43,220 nucleotides of DNA. Source: JAIRVZ01 sp031553415 (GTDB lineage Bacteria; Bacteroidota; Bacteroidia; Bacteroidales; Azobacteroidaceae). A program made the translations under genes and the position numbers. The stretch is taken from the NCBI GenBank assembly GCA_031553415.1, contig JAVBLO010000049.1, forward strand, positions 1 to 43,220. The letters are read 5' to 3'. Positions 15,721 through 26,622 of this stretch are shown here, one piece after another. A model generated the notes under the pieces. It ran no database searches. It was not told the DNA's origin and worked only from the letters and a program-made list of their open reading frames with translations. How positions within the stretch are numbered: the first letter of the stretch is position 1; every line of letters starts with the position of its first letter.

Positions 15721-17649
15721 ATGAGCGAAGAATTAAAAAATGTGGAAGCTGTAGAAACTCAGGAAACAGCTGCTACTGCGGAGATTCAGGAAACAGTTGC
15801 ACCTGTTGAAGAAGTTCAGGAAACAGTTGCGCCTGTTGAAGCAAAAAAAGAAGAAAAACCCGCTGCAAAAAAAGCTGCTCCTGCAGTAGAATTTGACTGG
15901 GATGCTTATGAAAAGGGAGAAACTTTCCGTGGCATGAGCAAAGAAGAACTTACAAAAACTTACGACCAAACATTGAATAAAATCAATGACAATGAGGTGG
16001 TAATGGGCCGTGTAACTTCAATCAACAAACGTGAAGTTGTAGTTAATATCGGTTACAAATCGGATGGCGTGGTTTCTATGAACGAATTCCGTTACAATCC
16101 GGATTTGAATATCGGCGACGAAGTAGAAGTATACATCGAAAGCCAGGAAGACAAAAAAGGACAATTGCTCCTTTCTCACAAAAAAGCACGCGCTACACGT
16201 TCTTGGGATCGCGTAAACGCTGCACTTGAAAAAGATGAAATCGTTAAGGGTTACGTTAAATGCAGAACCAAAGGTGGTATGATTGTAGATGTATTTGGCA
16301 TCGAAGCATTCTTGCCGGGTTCTCAAATCGACGTTAAACCTATCCGAGACTACGATGTATTCGTAGATAAAACAATGGAATTCAAGGTTGTTAAAATCAA
16401 CCAGGAATTCAAAAACGTGGTTGTTTCCCATAAAGCGCTTATTGAAGCAGAATTGGAACAACAGAAAAAAGACATTATCTCTAAACTTGAAAAAGGCCAG
16501 GTACTCGAAGGTGTGGTTAAAAACATCACTTCTTATGGAGTATTCATCGACTTGGGTGGCGTAGATGGTTTGATTCACATCACAGACCTTTCATGGGGAC
16601 GTGTTACTCATCCGGAAGAAGTGGTTAAATTGGATCAGAAAATCAATGTGGTTATCCTTGATTTTGATGATGACAAAAAACGTATCGCTCTTGGCTTGAA
16701 ACAATTGACTCCTCATCCTTGGGATGCTTTGGATACTAACCTCAAAGTAGGAGATGTAGTAAAAGGTAAAGTGGTTGTAATGGCTGACTATGGTGCATTC
16801 ATCGAAATTGCTCCGGGTGTTGAAGGTTTGATTCACGTTTCGGAAATGAGCTGGACTCAACACTTGAGAAGTGCTCAGGATTTCATGAAAGTAGGCGATG
16901 AAGTAGAAGCTGTTGTGCTTACTTTAGACCGTGAAGAAAGAAAAATGTCATTGGGTATCAAACAATTGAAAGCTGACCCATGGGAAAATATCGAAACTAA
17001 ATATGCCGTAGGAAGCAAACATACTGCTAAAGTACGTAATTTCACTAACTTCGGTGTATTTGTTGAAATCGAAGAAGGTGTTGAAGGTCTGATTCATATT
17101 TCCGACCTTTCCTGGACCAAGAAAATTAAACATCCGAGTGAATTCACAACAATTGGCGCCAACATCGAAGTTCAGGTATTGGATATCGACAAGGAAAACC
17201 GCCGTTTGAGCCTTGGACACAAACAATTGGAAGAAAATCCATGGGATGTGTTCGAAACAATTTTCACTGTAGGTTCGGTACATGAAGGAACCATTGTTGA
17301 AATGATGGATAAAGGCGCTGTAGTTTCTCTTCCTTATGGTGTTGAAGGTTTCGCAACTCCGAAACACCTTGTTAAAGAGGACGGCTCTTCTGCTCAACCT
17401 GATGAAAAATTAGAATTCAAAGTAATCGAGTTCAACAAGGATGCCAAGAGAATCATTCTTTCTCACAGCCGCATCTTCGAAGATGAACAACGTGCTGAAA
17501 TTAAAAAAGAAGGAGTTGCCACTGAAAAGAAAGCGACTAAGAAAGCTAAAAAAGAAGAAACTCCTGTTTTAGGCCAGGCAATGGAAAAAACTACGCTTGG
17601 TGATATTGAAGAGCTTGCAGCTTTGAAAGAAAAATTAGAAGGAAAATAA
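15721..17649 (+). CDS. rpsA: 30S ribosomal protein S1
   Basis: The 642-residue protein has six S1 RNA-binding repeats, with approximate starts at residues 92, 172, 258, 345, 430 and 517; clear copies are GVFIDLGGVDGLIHITDLSW, GAFIEIAPGVEGLIHVSEMSW and GVFVEIEEGVEGLIHISDLSW. It binds mRNA at the small subunit and helps initiation, which matters in Bacteroidetes where Shine-Dalgarno sites are scarce. The N-terminus (about residues 5-60) is a low-complexity Glu/Ala/Pro/Val extension with two tandem VQETVAPVE units. The C-terminus is Lys-rich. These tails are longer than in E. coli S1 (557 residues). It has its own promoter and a strong terminator follows, so it is a single-gene unit. Confidence 0.97.
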   Translation: MSEELKNVEAVETQETAATAEIQETVAPVEEVQETVAPVEAKKEEKPAAKKAAPAVEFDWDAYEKGETFRGMSKEELTKTYDQTLNKINDNEVVMGRVTSINKREVVVNIGYKSDGVVSMNEFRYNPDLNIGDEVEVYIESQEDKKGQLLLSHKKARATRSWDRVNAALEKDEIVKGYVKCRTKGGMIVDVFGIEAFLPGSQIDVKPIRDYDVFVDKTMEFKVVKINQEFKNVVVSHKALIEAELEQQKKDIISKLEKGQVLEGVVKNITSYGVFIDLGGVDGLIHITDLSWGRVTHPEEVVKLDQKINVVILDFDDDKKRIALGLKQLTPHPWDALDTNLKVGDVVKGKVVVMADYGAFIEIAPGVEGLIHVSEMSWTQHLRSAQDFMKVGDEVEAVVLTLDREERKMSLGIKQLKADPWENIETKYAVGSKHTAKVRNFTNFGVFVEIEEGVEGLIHISDLSWTKKIKHPSEFTTIGANIEVQVLDIDKENRRLSLGHKQLEENPWDVFETIFTVGSVHEGTIVEMMDKGAVVSLPYGVEGFATPKHLVKEDGSSAQPDEKLEFKVIEFNKDAKRIILSHSRIFEDEQRAEIKKEGVATEKKATKKAKKEETPVLGQAMEKTTLGDIEELAALKEKLEGK

Positions 17650-17673
17650 TTTTTCAGAATATACTTGTAAATC

Positions 17674-17705
17674 AGGTCGTCTAAGAGGTTAGGCGGCCTT
17701 TTTTG
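17674..17705 (+). terminator. Rho-independent terminator of rpsA
   Basis: Stem 17674-17684 with 17689-17699 (11 pairs including G-U), loop GAGG, then a T-run. Confidence 0.9.
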
Positions 17706-17802
17706 TTTTTAAACTGTTCTCTCCCGTCAAAATCCTTTTTTAAGAGTATCCATACCTGCCTTTTAAGAATCCGTGACGCATTCGGCTAAAAATGGACTAT
17801 TT

Positions 17803-17836
17803 ATCCATTTTGGATTCGTTATTATCCATTTCGGAT
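17803..17836. promoter_or_regulatory. Two phased ATCC-N5-GGAT palindromes, probable operator
   Basis: ATCCATTTTGGAT at 17803-17815 and ATCCATTTCGGAT at 17824-17836 are centred 21 bases apart, two helical turns. A half site AATGGATA occurs at 17865-17872, next to a TACTTTTG box (17871-17878). They precede the Xre-type gene at 17907 and suggest an autoregulatory or other repressor site. Confidence 0.6.
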
Positions 17837-17906
17837 ATAAGGTATTTGCTTAATATTGGTGCAGAATGGATACTTTTGTTAAATTTCTAAAACTACTAAT
17901 AAAATT

Positions 17907-18266
17907 ATGAATAATGAAGCACTCTCCCATCATGATTCGGAGATTCATATGGGTAATTTAGTAAGACAAAAGTTCGAACAAAGCGGTCTTTCGCGCAAAG
18001 AATTTGCTAAGGGTATTTCATGTGTGGTGGGGCATGTTCATAAAATATTTGCCAGGAAAGAAATTGATGTATCGTTATTGAAAAGGATTAGTAGGACATT
18101 AAAACATGATTTTTTTCAGCATTATAGTGCAGAGCTTCATCCTGAAAAAGGGAAAAAATATATGGTAAGAATTGAGTTCTATGCACCGAAAAAACCTGTG
18201 GATGCCACTTCTATTTGCCAGTATTGTAAAGCAGACAGATCCAATATCAAGATAGATTATTTGTGA
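17907..18266 (+). CDS. Small Xre-family helix-turn-helix protein
   Basis: The 119-residue protein has an HTH in residues about 14-65: MGNLVRQKFEQSGLSRKEFA, then GHVHKIFARKEIDVSLLKRI. The spacing matches the Cro/C1 (HTH_3) fold. The C-terminal 40 residues carry a CxxC (SICQYCKADRSN), possibly a small metal site. I do not recognise a named family. It lies between rpsA and the giant surface-protein gene at 18405, on the same strand, and has two phased palindromes upstream, so it may regulate itself and its downstream neighbours. There are 138 bases without a clear terminator before the next gene, which leaves read-through possible. Its role in surface-protein expression is inference. Confidence 0.7.
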   Translation: MNNEALSHHDSEIHMGNLVRQKFEQSGLSRKEFAKGISCVVGHVHKIFARKEIDVSLLKRISRTLKHDFFQHYSAELHPEKGKKYMVRIEFYAPKKPVDATSICQYCKADRSNIKIDYL

Positions 18267-18404
18267 AAATAGAATAAAGATTTTTATGTCTTGAATTTAA
18301 TTTATTTATAACATATATCAATATTAATTCAAACTCATTAATGCTTATGAAACAAAAAAGAATGCGAGAAATGAAAACAATCATTAATTCTAAATCACAA
18401 TGAA

Positions 18405-21400
18405 ATGGAAAAAATAAGACATTTAATTTTACTATTTGTGTTTCTGTTGGGGATAATTGCTCCGGCAGTTGCACAGTCGTATGTGGCCGGGCTCGACAAG
18501 GGAGTCACATATGTTCAGGTTCCTATTGGAAAAAATCCGCTAAAAGCAGATATTTCTGTAGTAGGGGCAGCTGGCGGATGTTCGGGAGACCCTGTTCCTG
18601 TAGTTGGTTTCGTTCCTTTGGTGGACGGAGTTGTACGCCCGGATTTAGTGGGCAATTATTCGTACACATGGGAACTTGTAGATCCCATACCTCTTACTGC
18701 AGCATCGAATCCCCTTCCGCTTACCGGATCCGGCATTTTTCCTCCAGCAGGAGGAAACTACATAACTGCAGGTACAAGTGACGCAGCTAATGTATACAAA
18801 CTTTTAGTTTGGGCTTGGCAGGGAGGTGTGATTGTGAGCGATCCTGCGGGTTCTCCAACAATGATAACAATTAGTAAAACTCCTACGCTTACTGTTACCA
18901 GTAGTTCTGAAGTGTGTGCATCTCATCTGTTCGAACCTAATATCTCATCAGATCTTCCTGTAGCGTTTTCATGGCGTTTCATTAGTGCTAAACCTAACAG
19001 TTTAACTTCTGATAATGGTAGTGGTAAATTTTCTTTTACGCCGACTAATACAGATGAAGGATCGTATACTCTTAGAATAACTGCAGAAATTGGTTTTTGT
19101 AGTACATTTGAAGATATTACATTTACAGTTAATCCTAAACCTATACATGCGAATATTGACAATGTCATTGAAGTTTGTGCCACTTCTGGACTGATTTTTA
19201 CAAATGCGATATGGAATGGAATAAAGGTCGATAATACAGAGACAGAACTTTCTTCCTTAGCTAACTTAGAATATGAGTGGTCAATAACACCTTCGGCTAC
19301 TGCCTCAATAAGCGGTCAAGTCTTTGGTACTGCGACTCAGACTATTCCGGCGATAACATTCATTGCTCCGGGAGATTACACGGTAACTTTTAAGTCACAG
19401 TTTGATAATACTACGAGAGGGAGTTGTGACAGTGTAACAACATTCACAGTTAGAGTACTTGATGTTCCAACAGTAGTTACTAATCCAAGAACTACGATGT
19501 GTATTGTGGGTGATGGTAGTGCAGTAACTGATGAAATTACACATACACTTACAAGCCTTACTACCGGAGGAACAATATCTTATGAATGGAGAATTAATAA
19601 TGGTACTTTGGATGTTGCAACCGGAGATACAGATGCAGTTTCTTACTTTCCTACAGTTTCCGGTACATATACATTATATGCAACTCCAACTATAACAACC
19701 ACAGATGGTACTGTATGTGTTGGAGTGGAAACAACAATCTTTACGGTTGAGGTTATAGTTAAATCGGTAATGGAAGCGGATACTTACAACTTAAGCGGTT
19801 GTACAAATATAGCTAACCAAGGTGCATTTGTTTTTGCTTCAACTACAGATTTGACTAATCCACCGTATGGTGCTATAGAATATTTCTGGCAATTACTTCC
19901 TCCTGTTGGTGATGACACTCCTATTGCAGGATCGCCTGCCGGAGATTGGACTGCAACAGGGTTTTCAGGACATCTCTTTACTGTCCCTGGAACATATCGC
20001 GTAGTGGTAACGCCAAGAGCTCAATTCCTGTCAACAGGTAGTTACTGTGAAGGAGAACCTGTAACATACAACATACTCATAAGGGAAACACCAGTTATGG
20101 ATGCTGTAACTACACCTGTAGAAGTATGTGAGGGCGATGATAATCCAATAACATTGGCCAGTACTATGCCTTCGTTACCCGGAGTAACTCCCGATCCTGC
20201 TACTATTGAATACGAATGGGAAATCTATGATGCTGCTGGTCTGCTTACTCTACCAGACCCCACTCCGGTTACTTCAGGAACAGGTGCAACTATTAATACT
20301 GATGGTTTAGCTGGTACTACAGGCTCATCTCTTTATGAAGAGTATACAGTACATGCCCGCGTTCATAATGTAGATGAATTTGGTGTGCGATATTGCGAAA
20401 GCGTTGATATTGATTTCAAAATACATGTTTACAAGAAACCGGTGGTAACTGTTACACTTACTCCTGATCCTCTTGAACTTTGTAGTGATGAAACGCCAGC
20501 ACCGGGCAGTGGGTTTACAGTATCAGTTGATACCGAACTGCCCAATGGCACTCCATTCAAATGGGAAGTAATATTAAAAGCTGACAGTACTTCAATTCAA
20601 AATGGCATGGGCACTCTCGCAAACTTAGTTGTAGGTACAGGTAACTCCAGTGCTTCTATTCCTTTCAGTGCAATAAAAGGAACAGACAAAGTAGAAGAGT
20701 ATGCTATTATGGTAACTGGTCTTGGAAATAGCTGTCCTGCAGATACCGTTATAAACGGTACAATATTTGTCGCTCCGGATATTGCTCCGGCTACAACAAC
20801 TTTCAAAGCAGACAGTGTTTTTGCTTATAATCGTTTTATGGTTAACGGTTTTAATTTCAAGGATATACCTGCGGGAGTAAAAGTACAATGGGGAATGGCT
20901 TCACCGGCTGACCATGCGAAAGCTGTCGCAGCTGGTATGAGTCTTCCTGCTCCTATCCCTGCCGGTACTTATTGGGATGAAAATGTTTTCCAACCTTTCA
21001 GGGCTATAAATACTACAGATAATCCGGTTAATATCGAATTCGTAGCAGTATTGATATATCCTTTCCCAAGTCCAAGTACTAAGGAATGTCCAAGTGTTGA
21101 GTTTCCTTTCACCATGAAGATATTCCCAAGTTTAGTAGAAGTATTGGATTTCCATACGGAAAAAATTGAAAATCAAACAGTTTGTTCCGGAGAAGAAATT
21201 GCCCCAATCACATATGTAGCAAGATATGCAATTCCTGATGATCCTACCAAGGATGGTTCACTTGTAGATCCAGTTTTCTTCCACACCAAATTAATATATG
21301 GTATAGATGTTTTGGGTCTTGATAATGTCGGAGACGGAATTGAACTTAAAGGATTGAGCGGCGCTGTTATTGATACAACCAAAGAAGTGTACGGTACTTA

Positions 21401-24400
21401 CATGATTACTCCTATGCACGAAAACTTGCAGGGACAACCTTCTGTATTTACCATCACAGTTAAGCCTACGGTTGCCTTTGTAACACCTAAAGATACTACA
21501 GTTACCAGCGGTGCGTTGATTCCTGCATTCAGTTTTGAAAGCAATGTTCCGGGATTGGCATATCATTGGAAAGCTGATGATGTGAAAGGAACTAATTTAC
21601 CTGCAGAGGGTGAAGGTATGTTCCCGCAACTTGTTGCAAACAATACAACAAATAATGCTGTTACTGTTACTTATAAAGTAACTGTTCCAAGCGTAACCTG
21701 TTTCGAAAGTGATAATTTTGTAACATTCAAAATCACTGTCAATCCGGCAGCAAAACTTGCAGCTATCGCAGATACAACAATTTGTTCGGGTAGCACGGTT
21801 AATATTGCCCTTAAAGCGGAAAATGCAAAAAGTGTTGAATTGAAATTCGTAAGGGGTGATAAAGATTGGAGTGATAAAATCAGAGTTGAAGAAACTCCGG
21901 CAGGTTCGGGAGTGTTCAAAATTACTTCTGATGCATTAAACAATGTTGGTACAACATTACCGGCTACAACTCCATTATCAAGCGTATATAGTGTAACTCC
22001 GGTTAGCGAAGATGGAACAAAAGGAGAAACTGTTCAATTCGTAATTACTGTTAATCCGTTCTTAGACGGCAACCTGATTACCAGAAGTAATAAAGTTTAT
22101 TACAATGGAGATATGGTTCCTGAATTAACTCTTACAGGACTTATTCAGGGTGCTGATTATCTATGGTTTGATAAAGACGGAAAGAAAGCCGACAATTATA
22201 TCGGTTTGGATGATACAGTTGGCAAGAACACGATGCCGGCATTTACAGCAATCAACAATACCGATAAAGATATTGTAGCTACTTATCAGGTTGGTATACA
22301 TTATAATGGTTGCACGAGTGATGAAAATGCTATGAAAGAATTCACTATCACAGTGAAACCTAAGATTATAGCCGATAATAATATCTCTATTGATGCTGTT
22401 CCAAACCTAAATTTTTGTGCCAATGATGCTGTAGCGAAAATAGAGTTTACCAAGAGAAATGCTGTTGGTGATACAAAAGATATCACATATAAATGGGAAT
22501 TTGTTCAAGGAACAAATGTAAGAGGCGATAAGAAAACTTTCGAAGATGGAGATATGAGTGCTTTCACAGCCATTGATACTAATAAAGTAGTAACAGGTAC
22601 ATACCGTGTGACTCCGAGATTAGGTAATGGTGAAGGTAAATCAATTGTATTTTCTATCACGGTTAATCCGAAAGCTACTATAGCTGCTATTACTCCAATT
22701 GTAGTTACCAATGGTGCTTTGGTTCCTGAAACTCATTTTACAAGTGATATAGCAGGATTAAAATATACTTGGTCAACTATAGATACAGGTAAAGCTGATA
22801 CATTGCATTTGCAGTATAGCGGTGAAGGTGCATTCCCGTCATTCCCTGCAACAAACAATACAGATAAGGCTATTACTATTAAATATACAGTAAATGTTGA
22901 TGGATGTAATAATGGTAATAAAGAATTATCTATTACTGTTAATCCTTCGCCGATTGTAAAAGCAATTGCCGATACAACAATTTGTTCTGGTAAAGCAGTT
23001 AATATTGTGCTTAACGCCAACAAACCTTATGTTCATCATTATGAATTGAGTTGCGTAAGTGGCAAGAATTGGGGCGCTGATCTTGCAGTTAATGCAGGTG
23101 GCACCGCAATTGAAGCTGTTGCTGGTAAATTGACAAATTCCGGATTATCTCCTTTGACAAGTTTATATAGCGTAACTCCGGTGAATAGCGCTGGTGTTAA
23201 AGGAAATGCAGTTCAATTTGTACTTACTGTTAATCCGGCTTTGAATAATGCCAAGTTGATTACTAATGTAAGTGACAAGGTTTACAACAATGGAGATGTG
23301 GTTCCTGAATTAACATTTGCAGGACATTTACAGGATGCTACTTATACATGGATAGCAAGCGGCAGTGCAATTGGTTTGGGCGCTACTGCAGAAGGAAAGA
23401 ACACCATGCCATCGTTTGTTGCAATTAATAATGGTAAAACAGATCTTGTTGCTACTTTCAAAGTTAGCATAGATTATGATGATTGTACTGGCGATGCTAC
23501 TACTTTCACTATCACTGTGAAACCTAAAACCATTGCAAACGAAGACATCACTGTTGATCCTATTGCAAACGTAAGCGTTTGTGGCGCTGAAAATATTCCG
23601 GATGTAAAAGTAACAGGCAGACATGCTTTCAATAGCGATAATGTTACTTTCAAATGGGAATTTGTAGGAGGAACAAATGTAAGAAATGATAATGTTACTT
23701 CCGGTTCAGTTGATGGAAAATCTGATGTGTTAATTATGCCGGCAACAGCTCACGCAGCAGTTACTACTAAAGCAATCAGTGGTACTTACCGTGTAACTCC
23801 ATGCCAGGGTAATAGTGCAGGTAATTCAATTTTCTTCACAATCACGGTTAATCCGGAAATTGCGTTGAATAAGATTGAACCGATTAAAGTTACCGGTGGA
23901 ACTATGGTTCCTGAAACTCGCTTCTCAAGTAATGTGGTTGGATTGAAATATAACTGGTATACAGACAATAAAGCTGCTGCAGATTCATTGAATTTGCCTG
24001 CCAATGGTGAAACTTCATCATTCCCTGCATTCCAGGCTATAAACAATTCCGAAAGAAATGTTACTGTTATTTATAAGGTAACTGCCGAAGGTGCATGTAA
24101 TTCAGACAGTACAGAATTGAACATTACTGTTCTTCCTGCACCAAGAGTAAATGCAATTGCTGATACAGCAATTTGTGCAAAAGCAGGTAAAGCTGAGATT
24201 ACAGTTACAGGTAAGTTTGCAAATCATTATGATGTAGCATTTGTTGGAGGTACTAAATTTGATTATACACCAGCTACAGGAAGTATTTCTGAGAATGGAA
24301 TAATCAAATTTGAGAATATAAATGTTCCGAATCAGTATACTCCGGTTTCAGGCAGATACAGTGTAACTCCTGTTGCTGCTGATGGAACAAAAGGTGTTGC

Positions 24401-26600
24401 TGTTGTATTCACAATCACAGTGAATCCTCATATTGAGATTGATAAACCAAGGAATATTGATGTAACCAGTGGTGTTCAGGTTCCGGGATTCAGCTTCTCA
24501 AGCAATATACCAGGAGTGACCTACGAATGGAAATTAGTTGAGGAACGAGGAAGCGCTGCAATACCTAACCTGTCTACATCAGGTGACGGAACAGCATTCC
24601 CTGCATTCTTCGCAGTGAATAACAGAGATACTGCAGTCACAGCAAGATATCATGTTTATGCTCTTGGACGCTGTGTTACTCCTACAGATTTCAGTATCAC
24701 TATACATCCGGCGGCTACAGTCAATGCAATTGAAAACCAAACAATTTGTGGTGGCTCGGCTATTGCTCCGATTGCAATAGCTAAAACGAAAAGAACTCCT
24801 AAATATGAACTTGCTTTTGTTGAAGGCAGCAAAAAATTTGATTTAAGATTTGATGCCGACACAACGCAAATCGTATCTGATGCATTATCATTAGCTCAAG
24901 GTGTGCAAACTCCGGCTTATGGTAAATACAGCCTGACTCCTATTGCTAAAGATGGAACCAAAGGAACAGCTGCTATATTCACAATTACAGTGAATCCTAC
25001 GCCTACTGTTAGCAAACCCAACAATCAGGTTGTTTGTAATGGAGGTTCAACAGAAGCTGTTACTTTCAACGGTGTTGCTACAAGATTCGAATGGAAAGTT
25101 AAGGAAGCAACAAGTAATCTTCGTATGCAAGTTACTTCGGGCACAGGCAATTTTGCTTCTCATGTATTGCACAATGCAGAAGGAACTCCTTTGTGTGATT
25201 CGATTACTGTTACTCCTTATTATTTAGATTGTCCTGGTAAATCGGAAACATTCGGAATTACTGTTAATCCGACTCCGGTTGTAGTTAAAGTTGATAACAA
25301 AACATACAATCAGGGAGAACTTGTTCCGGTTGTTCCATTTGCAAGTAATATTACGGATGATCCAAATACGAAAGTAACTTACAGATGGACAAGCAGCAAT
25401 GTTGCTATCAGTGGTGATTTACAAGCTCACGGAACAGGCTCGCTTCCTGCATTTACTGCACAGAACACGGGTACGACTCCTATTGTAAGCACAATTACTG
25501 TTGTGGCTACATATAAAAATGGAGAAATTTCTTGCGAAGGTCCGGCTATGACATTCACAATCACTGTGAATCCTAAACCGGTTATGGAACCGATAGCTAG
25601 CTTGGTAGTATGTAATGAAGAAAAGGTTGGTAACCTTACACCGGATATTAAAACCGGTTTCGGACAAGGTTCATACATTACATGGACAGGTGGTTCTAAA
25701 ATAGGCTTACTTGATGGAAAAGGTCAATACATACCATCTTTCGATGCTGTAAACACTGCTGCTAATGATACTGTTGTTGCAGTTATTATGGTTACTCCTT
25801 ACATTGAAAACAATGGTGTAATAGTTCCTGGTACCGGAATTCCATTCACTATCACAGTGAATCCTTCTACTAAGGTTAACATAATTACTATTCCGGTCGG
25901 TAAGTGTGAAAATGTTGGTAAGGCTTATGAAATGAAGTCGGATGCAACCGGTTGTAAACTGCAATATCAATGGTATAAAGACCATATTGCAATACCAGGT
26001 GCTACTAAGGAAGAATATAAGATCGATGAACTGACTTTCAAACACAATGGTACTTATTATGTAAAAGTAAAAGGCGATTGTGGTCAGGAACAAATATCCG
26101 AAACCTACATAGTAGAGCTTCCTTTGGTAAATGTTCTTGAACAAAGATGGGATGATGTTATCATCGTTAAATGTAATCCTGAAGAAAACGGTGGATTTAC
26201 ATTTACCGAATTCAAATGGTATCCTGAAAATAGTAAAGATTCTATTCCGGGAGAAAATAAATCTTATATACAAAGAGCCAGTGGAGCTTATTATGCGAAG
26301 GTTAAAACTGCCGAAGGTTTAGAATATTTTACATGTCCTTTATCTATTGAGACAGTAGCGACTCCTTCTATAACACTTTATCCGAATCCGGTTTATGCAG
26401 GAGAATCTGTTCAGGTGAAAGCAACAAGTGTTACTGTAACTTCGATTCAGGTTGTCAACAATGTTGGAGGAGTTGTAAGTACTACCAAGGGAGAAGGTGA
26501 AGTCACAAATGTTACTATGCCTTCCATGCCGGGTATTTATATTGTTCGCGCATTGTTAAGTGGAGAAAAAGCGCAAGAGTTTAAAGTTATTGTTAAATAA
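18405..26600 (+). CDS. Giant secreted PKD/Ig-like repeat protein with T9SS sorting domain
   Basis: The 2,731-residue protein has a signal peptide (HLILLFVFLLGIIAPAVAQ) cut after AQ. More than fifteen repeats of the Bacteroidetes PKD-like type follow, each ending in a form of FTITVNP; later units begin with IADTTICSG or a variant and alternate with units built on VPETRFSSN. A single Ig-like unit (YQWYKDHIAIPGATKEEYKI) follows around residue 2,520. The last 80 residues, beginning ITLYPNPVYAGESV and ending in EFKVIVK, are a type A sorting domain of the type IX secretion system. Such proteins are exported and anchored to, or released from, the cell surface as adhesins. The repeats contain Cys pairs (ICSG, CNG). 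The next gene is an OmpA-family protein, and the pair likely works together. The ligand is unknown. Confidence 0.92.
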   Translation: MEKIRHLILLFVFLLGIIAPAVAQSYVAGLDKGVTYVQVPIGKNPLKADISVVGAAGGCSGDPVPVVGFVPLVDGVVRPDLVGNYSYTWELVDPIPLTAASNPLPLTGSGIFPPAGGNYITAGTSDAANVYKLLVWAWQGGVIVSDPAGSPTMITISKTPTLTVTSSSEVCASHLFEPNISSDLPVAFSWRFISAKPNSLTSDNGSGKFSFTPTNTDEGSYTLRITAEIGFCSTFEDITFTVNPKPIHANIDNVIEVCATSGLIFTNAIWNGIKVDNTETELSSLANLEYEWSITPSATASISGQVFGTATQTIPAITFIAPGDYTVTFKSQFDNTTRGSCDSVTTFTVRVLDVPTVVTNPRTTMCIVGDGSAVTDEITHTLTSLTTGGTISYEWRINNGTLDVATGDTDAVSYFPTVSGTYTLYATPTITTTDGTVCVGVETTIFTVEVIVKSVMEADTYNLSGCTNIANQGAFVFASTTDLTNPPYGAIEYFWQLLPPVGDDTPIAGSPAGDWTATGFSGHLFTVPGTYRVVVTPRAQFLSTGSYCEGEPVTYNILIRETPVMDAVTTPVEVCEGDDNPITLASTMPSLPGVTPDPATIEYEWEIYDAAGLLTLPDPTPVTSGTGATINTDGLAGTTGSSLYEEYTVHARVHNVDEFGVRYCESVDIDFKIHVYKKPVVTVTLTPDPLELCSDETPAPGSGFTVSVDTELPNGTPFKWEVILKADSTSIQNGMGTLANLVVGTGNSSASIPFSAIKGTDKVEEYAIMVTGLGNSCPADTVINGTIFVAPDIAPATTTFKADSVFAYNRFMVNGFNFKDIPAGVKVQWGMASPADHAKAVAAGMSLPAPIPAGTYWDENVFQPFRAINTTDNPVNIEFVAVLIYPFPSPSTKECPSVEFPFTMKIFPSLVEVLDFHTEKIENQTVCSGEEIAPITYVARYAIPDDPTKDGSLVDPVFFHTKLIYGIDVLGLDNVGDGIELKGLSGAVIDTTKEVYGTYMITPMHENLQGQPSVFTITVKPTVAFVTPKDTTVTSGALIPAFSFESNVPGLAYHWKADDVKGTNLPAEGEGMFPQLVANNTTNNAVTVTYKVTVPSVTCFESDNFVTFKITVNPAAKLAAIADTTICSGSTVNIALKAENAKSVELKFVRGDKDWSDKIRVEETPAGSGVFKITSDALNNVGTTLPATTPLSSVYSVTPVSEDGTKGETVQFVITVNPFLDGNLITRSNKVYYNGDMVPELTLTGLIQGADYLWFDKDGKKADNYIGLDDTVGKNTMPAFTAINNTDKDIVATYQVGIHYNGCTSDENAMKEFTITVKPKIIADNNISIDAVPNLNFCANDAVAKIEFTKRNAVGDTKDITYKWEFVQGTNVRGDKKTFEDGDMSAFTAIDTNKVVTGTYRVTPRLGNGEGKSIVFSITVNPKATIAAITPIVVTNGALVPETHFTSDIAGLKYTWSTIDTGKADTLHLQYSGEGAFPSFPATNNTDKAITIKYTVNVDGCNNGNKELSITVNPSPIVKAIADTTICSGKAVNIVLNANKPYVHHYELSCVSGKNWGADLAVNAGGTAIEAVAGKLTNSGLSPLTSLYSVTPVNSAGVKGNAVQFVLTVNPALNNAKLITNVSDKVYNNGDVVPELTFAGHLQDATYTWIASGSAIGLGATAEGKNTMPSFVAINNGKTDLVATFKVSIDYDDCTGDATTFTITVKPKTIANEDITVDPIANVSVCGAENIPDVKVTGRHAFNSDNVTFKWEFVGGTNVRNDNVTSGSVDGKSDVLIMPATAHAAVTTKAISGTYRVTPCQGNSAGNSIFFTITVNPEIALNKIEPIKVTGGTMVPETRFSSNVVGLKYNWYTDNKAAADSLNLPANGETSSFPAFQAINNSERNVTVIYKVTAEGACNSDSTELNITVLPAPRVNAIADTAICAKAGKAEITVTGKFANHYDVAFVGGTKFDYTPATGSISENGIIKFENINVPNQYTPVSGRYSVTPVAADGTKGVAVVFTITVNPHIEIDKPRNIDVTSGVQVPGFSFSSNIPGVTYEWKLVEERGSAAIPNLSTSGDGTAFPAFFAVNNRDTAVTARYHVYALGRCVTPTDFSITIHPAATVNAIENQTICGGSAIAPIAIAKTKRTPKYELAFVEGSKKFDLRFDADTTQIVSDALSLAQGVQTPAYGKYSLTPIAKDGTKGTAAIFTITVNPTPTVSKPNNQVVCNGGSTEAVTFNGVATRFEWKVKEATSNLRMQVTSGTGNFASHVLHNAEGTPLCDSITVTPYYLDCPGKSETFGITVNPTPVVVKVDNKTYNQGELVPVVPFASNITDDPNTKVTYRWTSSNVAISGDLQAHGTGSLPAFTAQNTGTTPIVSTITVVATYKNGEISCEGPAMTFTITVNPKPVMEPIASLVVCNEEKVGNLTPDIKTGFGQGSYITWTGGSKIGLLDGKGQYIPSFDAVNTAANDTVVAVIMVTPYIENNGVIVPGTGIPFTITVNPSTKVNIITIPVGKCENVGKAYEMKSDATGCKLQYQWYKDHIAIPGATKEEYKIDELTFKHNGTYYVKVKGDCGQEQISETYIVELPLVNVLEQRWDDVIIVKCNPEENGGFTFTEFKWYPENSKDSIPGENKSYIQRASGAYYAKVKTAEGLEYFTCPLSIETVATPSITLYPNPVYAGESVQVKATSVTVTSIQVVNNVGGVVSTTKGEGEVTNVTMPSMPGIYIVRALLSGEKAQEFKVIVK

Positions 26601-26622
26601 ATTTGGAATCTTGTTAAGCATG

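Noticed and set aside
18341..18403. 20-codon leader frame before the giant gene
   Set aside because: It has many ATGs and ends one base before the gene start, but has no sign of conservation or protein character; likely chance in AT-rich DNA.
18405..26600. Many antisense frames of 60-190 codons inside the giant gene
   Set aside because: They mirror the repeat composition of the sense gene and carry no domain; treated as shadows.
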